8,680 nt of DNA, taken from Bryobacteraceae bacterium (GTDB lineage Bacteria; Acidobacteriota; Terriglobia; Bryobacterales; Bryobacteraceae). The notes beneath the pieces were generated by a model that was not told the origin of the DNA, did no database searches, and worked only from the letters and a program-made list of their open reading frames with translations. The translations under genes were made by a program, and so were the position numbers. How positions within the stretch are numbered: the stretch's first letter is position 1; each line of letters starts with the position of its first letter. This document shows, in pieces, positions 6,450-8,680 of this stretch. The stretch lies in NCBI GenBank assembly GCA_019686145.1, contig JADGHK010000074.1:1-8680 (forward strand), read 5' to 3'.

Positions 6450-6503
6450 CTCCTGGCGGTGATAGCAATGGATGTGCTCGAAAAGCGGATCCGCGAGCGG
6501 TAG
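6450..6503 (+). pseudogene. Possible relic of a second HEAT-repeat gene
   Basis: Read in one frame this stretch gives LLAVIAMDVLEKRIRER and then TAG. The intact neighbour has LVSLRAMDVLEKLVRKH at residues 49-65. Nine of 17 residues are identical and several others are conservative. The DNA match at 6466-6498 (copy B of the 33-bp repeat) is 28 of 33, with changes at all codon positions. Neither side continues the similarity, there is no start or ribosome site of its own, and the piece is too short to fold. The best reading is a remnant of a duplicated HEAT gene. A chance or recombination-derived repeat is the alternative. Confidence 0.4.
6466..6498 (+). repeat. 33-bp direct repeat, copy B (intergenic)
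   Basis: Second copy of the 5994-6026 segment, with 5 mismatches in 33 and no gap. It lies in the spacer between the HEAT gene and the aquaporin gene, flanked by terminator-like hairpins on both sides. Confidence 0.75.
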
Positions 6504-6528
6504 GGATGCCCTTCTGAGCCTGCCGGGA

Positions 6529-6534
6529 TAAAAT
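6529..6534 (+). promoter_or_regulatory. Possible -10 element upstream of aqpZ
   Basis: TAAAAT matches TATAAT at 5 of 6, but no good -35 or extended -10 element stands upstream at the right distance. A start near 6541 would place the 6542-6560 hairpin at the very 5' end of the transcript. Weak call. Confidence 0.22.
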
Positions 6535-6541
6535 CGTCCAG

Positions 6542-6560
6542 AGCCGCGCCACGGCTTTTT
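6542..6560 (+). terminator. Rho-independent terminator-like hairpin before aqpZ
   Basis: AGCCG (6542-6546), a loop CGCCA and CGGCT (6552-6556) form a 5-bp GC-rich stem (a sixth G-T pair is possible) that runs straight into TTTTT (6556-6560). It lies 46 bases before the aquaporin start codon. It may stop read-through from the left, or act in the aqpZ leader if the promoter lies upstream of it. Confidence 0.5.
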
Positions 6561-6606
6561 CGTCAAAGGGAGCTGCAATAACGCCTGTTCGGAAAGGATG
6601 TTTCGC

Positions 6607-7320
6607 ATGCCGCTCTGGAAACGGTTATCCGCGGAGTTCCTGGGCACATTCTGGCTGGTCTTGGGAGGCTGCGGCAGCGCGGTTCTGGCTGCTGCTTTCC
6701 CCGAACTGGGTATAGGTTTCCTGGGAGTCGGGCTGGCTTTCGGGCTCACTCTACTCACGATGGCATACGCAATCGGACATATCTCGGGCTGCCACATTAA
6801 CCCCGCGGTCACCGTGGGTTTGTGCGTTGGCAGACGTTTTCCTGCCAGGGAAGCAGTCCCGTACATTGTGGTTCAAGTGATCGGAGCCATCGTGGCTGCA
6901 GCAGTTCTCTTCGTCATTGCCAGCGGGAAGGCGGGGTTTGATGTTGCAGCGGGCTTCGCTGCCAACGGATACGGAGCCCACTCTCCCGGGGGCTACTCGC
7001 TGACAGCAGCGCTGGTGGTAGAAATTGTGCTGACCTGTTTCTTTCTCCTGGTGATTCTGGGGGCCACAGACCGGGAGGCGCCATCCGGATTCGCGCCGAT
7101 TCCAATTGGTCTGTGCCTGACGCTGATTCACCTGGTCAGCATCCCTGTCACCAACACGTCCGTCAATCCCGCTCGGAGCACGGGGCAGGCCATTTTCGTG
7201 GGCGGCTGGGCGCTCGAGCAGCTTTGGCTCTTCTGGGTAGCGCCGCTGATTGGAGCGGTGCTCGGCGGGATCATCTACCCTTTCATTGCGGGCAGCGGAG
7301 TTGTGTCGAGAGCCAGGTAA
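6607..7320 (+). CDS. aqpZ: Aquaporin Z (water channel)
   Basis: This inner-membrane water channel of the MIP family has six membrane helices and two half-helices carrying the NPA motifs. With the start at 6607 it has 237 residues (E. coli AqpZ has 231). The first NPA is N65-P66-A67 in GHISGCHINPAV and the second is N187-P188-A189 in NTSVNPARS. The aromatic/arginine filter of AqpZ is complete: F45, H175, T184 and R190, the narrow water-selective form rather than the wide glycerol form. Other near-identical stretches are GTFWLVLGGCGSAVLAA, AFPELGIGF, NGYGAHSPGGYS and GGWALEQLW. The ATG at 6607 is preferred because GGAAAGG ends 9 bases before it; the ATG at 6598 directly touches that site and would add three residues. 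Terminator-like hairpins separate it from the upstream operon, so it is probably expressed alone. Confidence 0.96.
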   Translation: MPLWKRLSAEFLGTFWLVLGGCGSAVLAAAFPELGIGFLGVGLAFGLTLLTMAYAIGHISGCHINPAVTVGLCVGRRFPAREAVPYIVVQVIGAIVAAAVLFVIASGKAGFDVAAGFAANGYGAHSPGGYSLTAALVVEIVLTCFFLLVILGATDREAPSGFAPIPIGLCLTLIHLVSIPVTNTSVNPARSTGQAIFVGGWALEQLWLFWVAPLIGAVLGGIIYPFIAGSGVVSRAR

Positions 7321-7467
7321 CGTTTTTGCAAGTCCCGCATTTCCGGCGGGTGAATCATGGAATGGAGCGGGTGTTCGCGACCTCCGTCCGCACACGCTCG
7401 CCCTGCGCACCCACGGTTGTCATGCAGCCGTAACTTCAGCTTGATATCCTCTCCAAGCAGGGTTTTT

Positions 7468-8680
7468 ATGTTCAACCAGAAAGTCATACTCATACTTCTC
7501 ATGCTCGTCGCAGTGCTGCCTGTACAGCCGCAGACGTCGACGGGAACCATCGTTGGGACGATCACGGACAGCAGCGGCGCCGTCGTCGCCAATGCGCGTG
7601 TCGTTGTGACCAACGCCAGCACCAATGCACGTTTGGAGGTATCTACGAATGAAGCGGGCGGCTACACGGCGCCTCTCCTGCCGCCCGGCGTCTACTCCGT
7701 CACCGTTTCGAGCCCTGGTTTTCGCACCTTCGAGCAAACCGGCATCCAATTGGGCGTTCAACAGCAGGCGCGCGTCGACGTCGTTCTGCAGGTCGGTGAG
7801 GTAGCCGAATCCATCGCCGTCACTGCCGACGCCGCTCTCGTCGAAGCGACCACCTCGTCTATCAGCAAGGGGGTCAACAACAAGACCATCAATGAACTGC
7901 CGTTGAATACGCGCAATGTGTACAGCCTCGTGAATCTCACGCCCGGCGTGACCGGCAGCATCGGCAACGCTCACAACGGCGTCAGCTTCAGCGTCAACGG
8001 CGCGCGCGGAGGCACCTTCGACGTTCTTATCGACGGCTCGAGCGCGTCCTTCCCGACCGTCAACGGGTTCGCAGGCGTCTCGGTCTTCCCTCCAGTCGAT
8101 GCAGTGGGCGAGTTTCGCCTGCAGGCACAGAACTACAGCGCGGAGTTCGGCCGTAGCATGACCGCCGTCCTCAATCTCGTCTATAAGTCCGGCGGCAACG
8201 ACTTGCACGGAAGCGCGTTCGAATTCCTGAGAAACTCCGTACTCGATGCGAACAGCTTCTTTGCGAATCAGCGCAACGTGCCGCTTGCCAGCTTCAAGCG
8301 GAACCAGTTCGGCGGACAGTTGAGCGGGCCCATCGTTCGGAACAAGCTCTTCTTTCTCGTTTCCTACGAAGGTCTGCGCGAGCGGAGCTTCACGGAGCGA
8401 ACCACAACTGTTCCCACGCTGCTTCAGCGGTCAGGCGACTTCTCGCAAACGCGAGCCAGCGCCACGCAGCTCATCACCATCTACGATCCCTTCAGCACGC
8501 GTCCGAACCCGAACGGGACTGGCAGCATTCGCGATCCGTTCCCGGGTAATATCATCCCCGCCGATCGCATCGATCCGGTCGCGCGCAACGTGCTCAGCTA
8601 CTTCCCGTCTCCGAATCAGCCCGGCGATCCCGGCACGGGGCAGAACAACTACTATGCAAATGGCGCGAACACGTTCGACA
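7468..8680 (+). CDS. Oar-like TonB-dependent receptor, N-terminal part (cut by window edge)
   Basis: The frame is open from the ATG at 7468 to the window end, giving 404 codons of a protein that in this family usually exceeds 1000 residues. In my translation a signal peptide (MFNQKVILILLMLVAVLPVQ, cleavage near residue 22) is followed by a carboxypeptidase-regulatory-like beta-sandwich at about 26-108 (GTITDSSGAVVANARVVVTN, NEAGGYTAPLLPPGVYSV). A plug domain follows from about 115 (INELPLNTRNVYSLVNLTPG, FSVNGARGG, IDGSS, VGEFRLQAQNYSAEFGRS). The beta-barrel then begins, with KSGGNDLHGSAFEFLRNS and LSGPIVRNKLFFLVSYEGLR. This family sits in the outer membrane and takes up or binds large substrates in Acidobacteriota and Myxococcota; the substrate here is unknown. 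AGGG sits about 6 bases before the ATG. The spacer before it (7321-7467) holds TTGTCA at 7417 but no matching -10 that I can support. Confidence 0.93.
   Translation, partial: MFNQKVILILLMLVAVLPVQPQTSTGTIVGTITDSSGAVVANARVVVTNASTNARLEVSTNEAGGYTAPLLPPGVYSVTVSSPGFRTFEQTGIQLGVQQQARVDVVLQVGEVAESIAVTADAALVEATTSSISKGVNNKTINELPLNTRNVYSLVNLTPGVTGSIGNAHNGVSFSVNGARGGTFDVLIDGSSASFPTVNGFAGVSVFPPVDAVGEFRLQAQNYSAEFGRSMTAVLNLVYKSGGNDLHGSAFEFLRNSVLDANSFFANQRNVPLASFKRNQFGGQLSGPIVRNKLFFLVSYEGLRERSFTERTTTVPTLLQRSGDFSQTRASATQLITIYDPFSTRPNPNGTGSIRDPFPGNIIPADRIDPVARNVLSYFPSPNQPGDPGTGQNNYYANGANTFD

Noticed and set aside
6318..6503. A 61-codon open frame overlapping the HEAT gene end as a separate small gene.
   Set aside because: It starts inside the HEAT gene and its first half is a shadow of it. 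Only its last 17 codons show meaningful similarity, and these are treated as a relic.
7334..7350. CCCGC-ATTTCCG-GCGGG hairpin just after aqpZ as a terminator.
   Set aside because: The stem has five pairs and a 7-base loop, with no T-run on either strand.
7420..8208. Long minus-strand open frame of 262 codons opposite the TonB-dependent receptor.
   Set aside because: The plus-strand frame is a recognisable receptor with signal peptide and domains. The opposite frame is an Asp/Arg/Ala-rich shadow without any motif.

Overview
The window looks like a GC-rich chromosomal segment of a Gram-negative bacterium, most likely an Acidobacteriota member (Solibacter/Bryobacter-like). The lineage call rests mainly on the rightmost gene, an Oar-like TonB-dependent receptor with an N-terminal carboxypeptidase-regulatory-like domain, a type greatly expanded in that phylum. 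It also rests on the style of the RND pump. It is inference from remembered protein families; no search was run. There are no rRNA or tRNA genes, CRISPR arrays or insertion sequences.

Left half (1-3289, minus strand): a tripartite efflux operon in the order outer-membrane channel (TolC family), periplasmic adaptor (HlyD/RND type), inner-membrane RND permease. The genes are packed tightly. The channel stop and the adaptor start overlap by 4 bases at a TTGA, and the adaptor and permease are 7 bases apart. The permease runs off the left edge.

Centre (3290-6394): a 318-base divergent control region, then on the plus strand an OmpR-type response regulator, a membrane sensor histidine kinase that overlaps it by 13 bases, and 28 bases later a small HEAT-repeat protein of unknown function. 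The control region holds a plausible sigma70 promoter facing the regulator and a clear 12-bp inverted repeat in what would be the regulator's leader. The simplest model is a sensor-regulator pair controlling the divergent pump, with the HEAT protein as an unexplained third product of the regulatory operon.

Right part (6395-8680, plus strand): a 203-base spacer with two terminator-like hairpins. Between them lies a 33-bp near-copy (28/33) of part of the HEAT gene, read here as a relic of a second HEAT gene. Then come a well-conserved aquaporin Z and the 5' part of the TonB-dependent receptor, which is open at the right edge.

Most of the content is ordinary in kind. The points most worth a second look are the HEAT-repeat protein tied to the two-component system, the duplicated HEAT fragment between two terminators, and the leader hairpin upstream of the response regulator.
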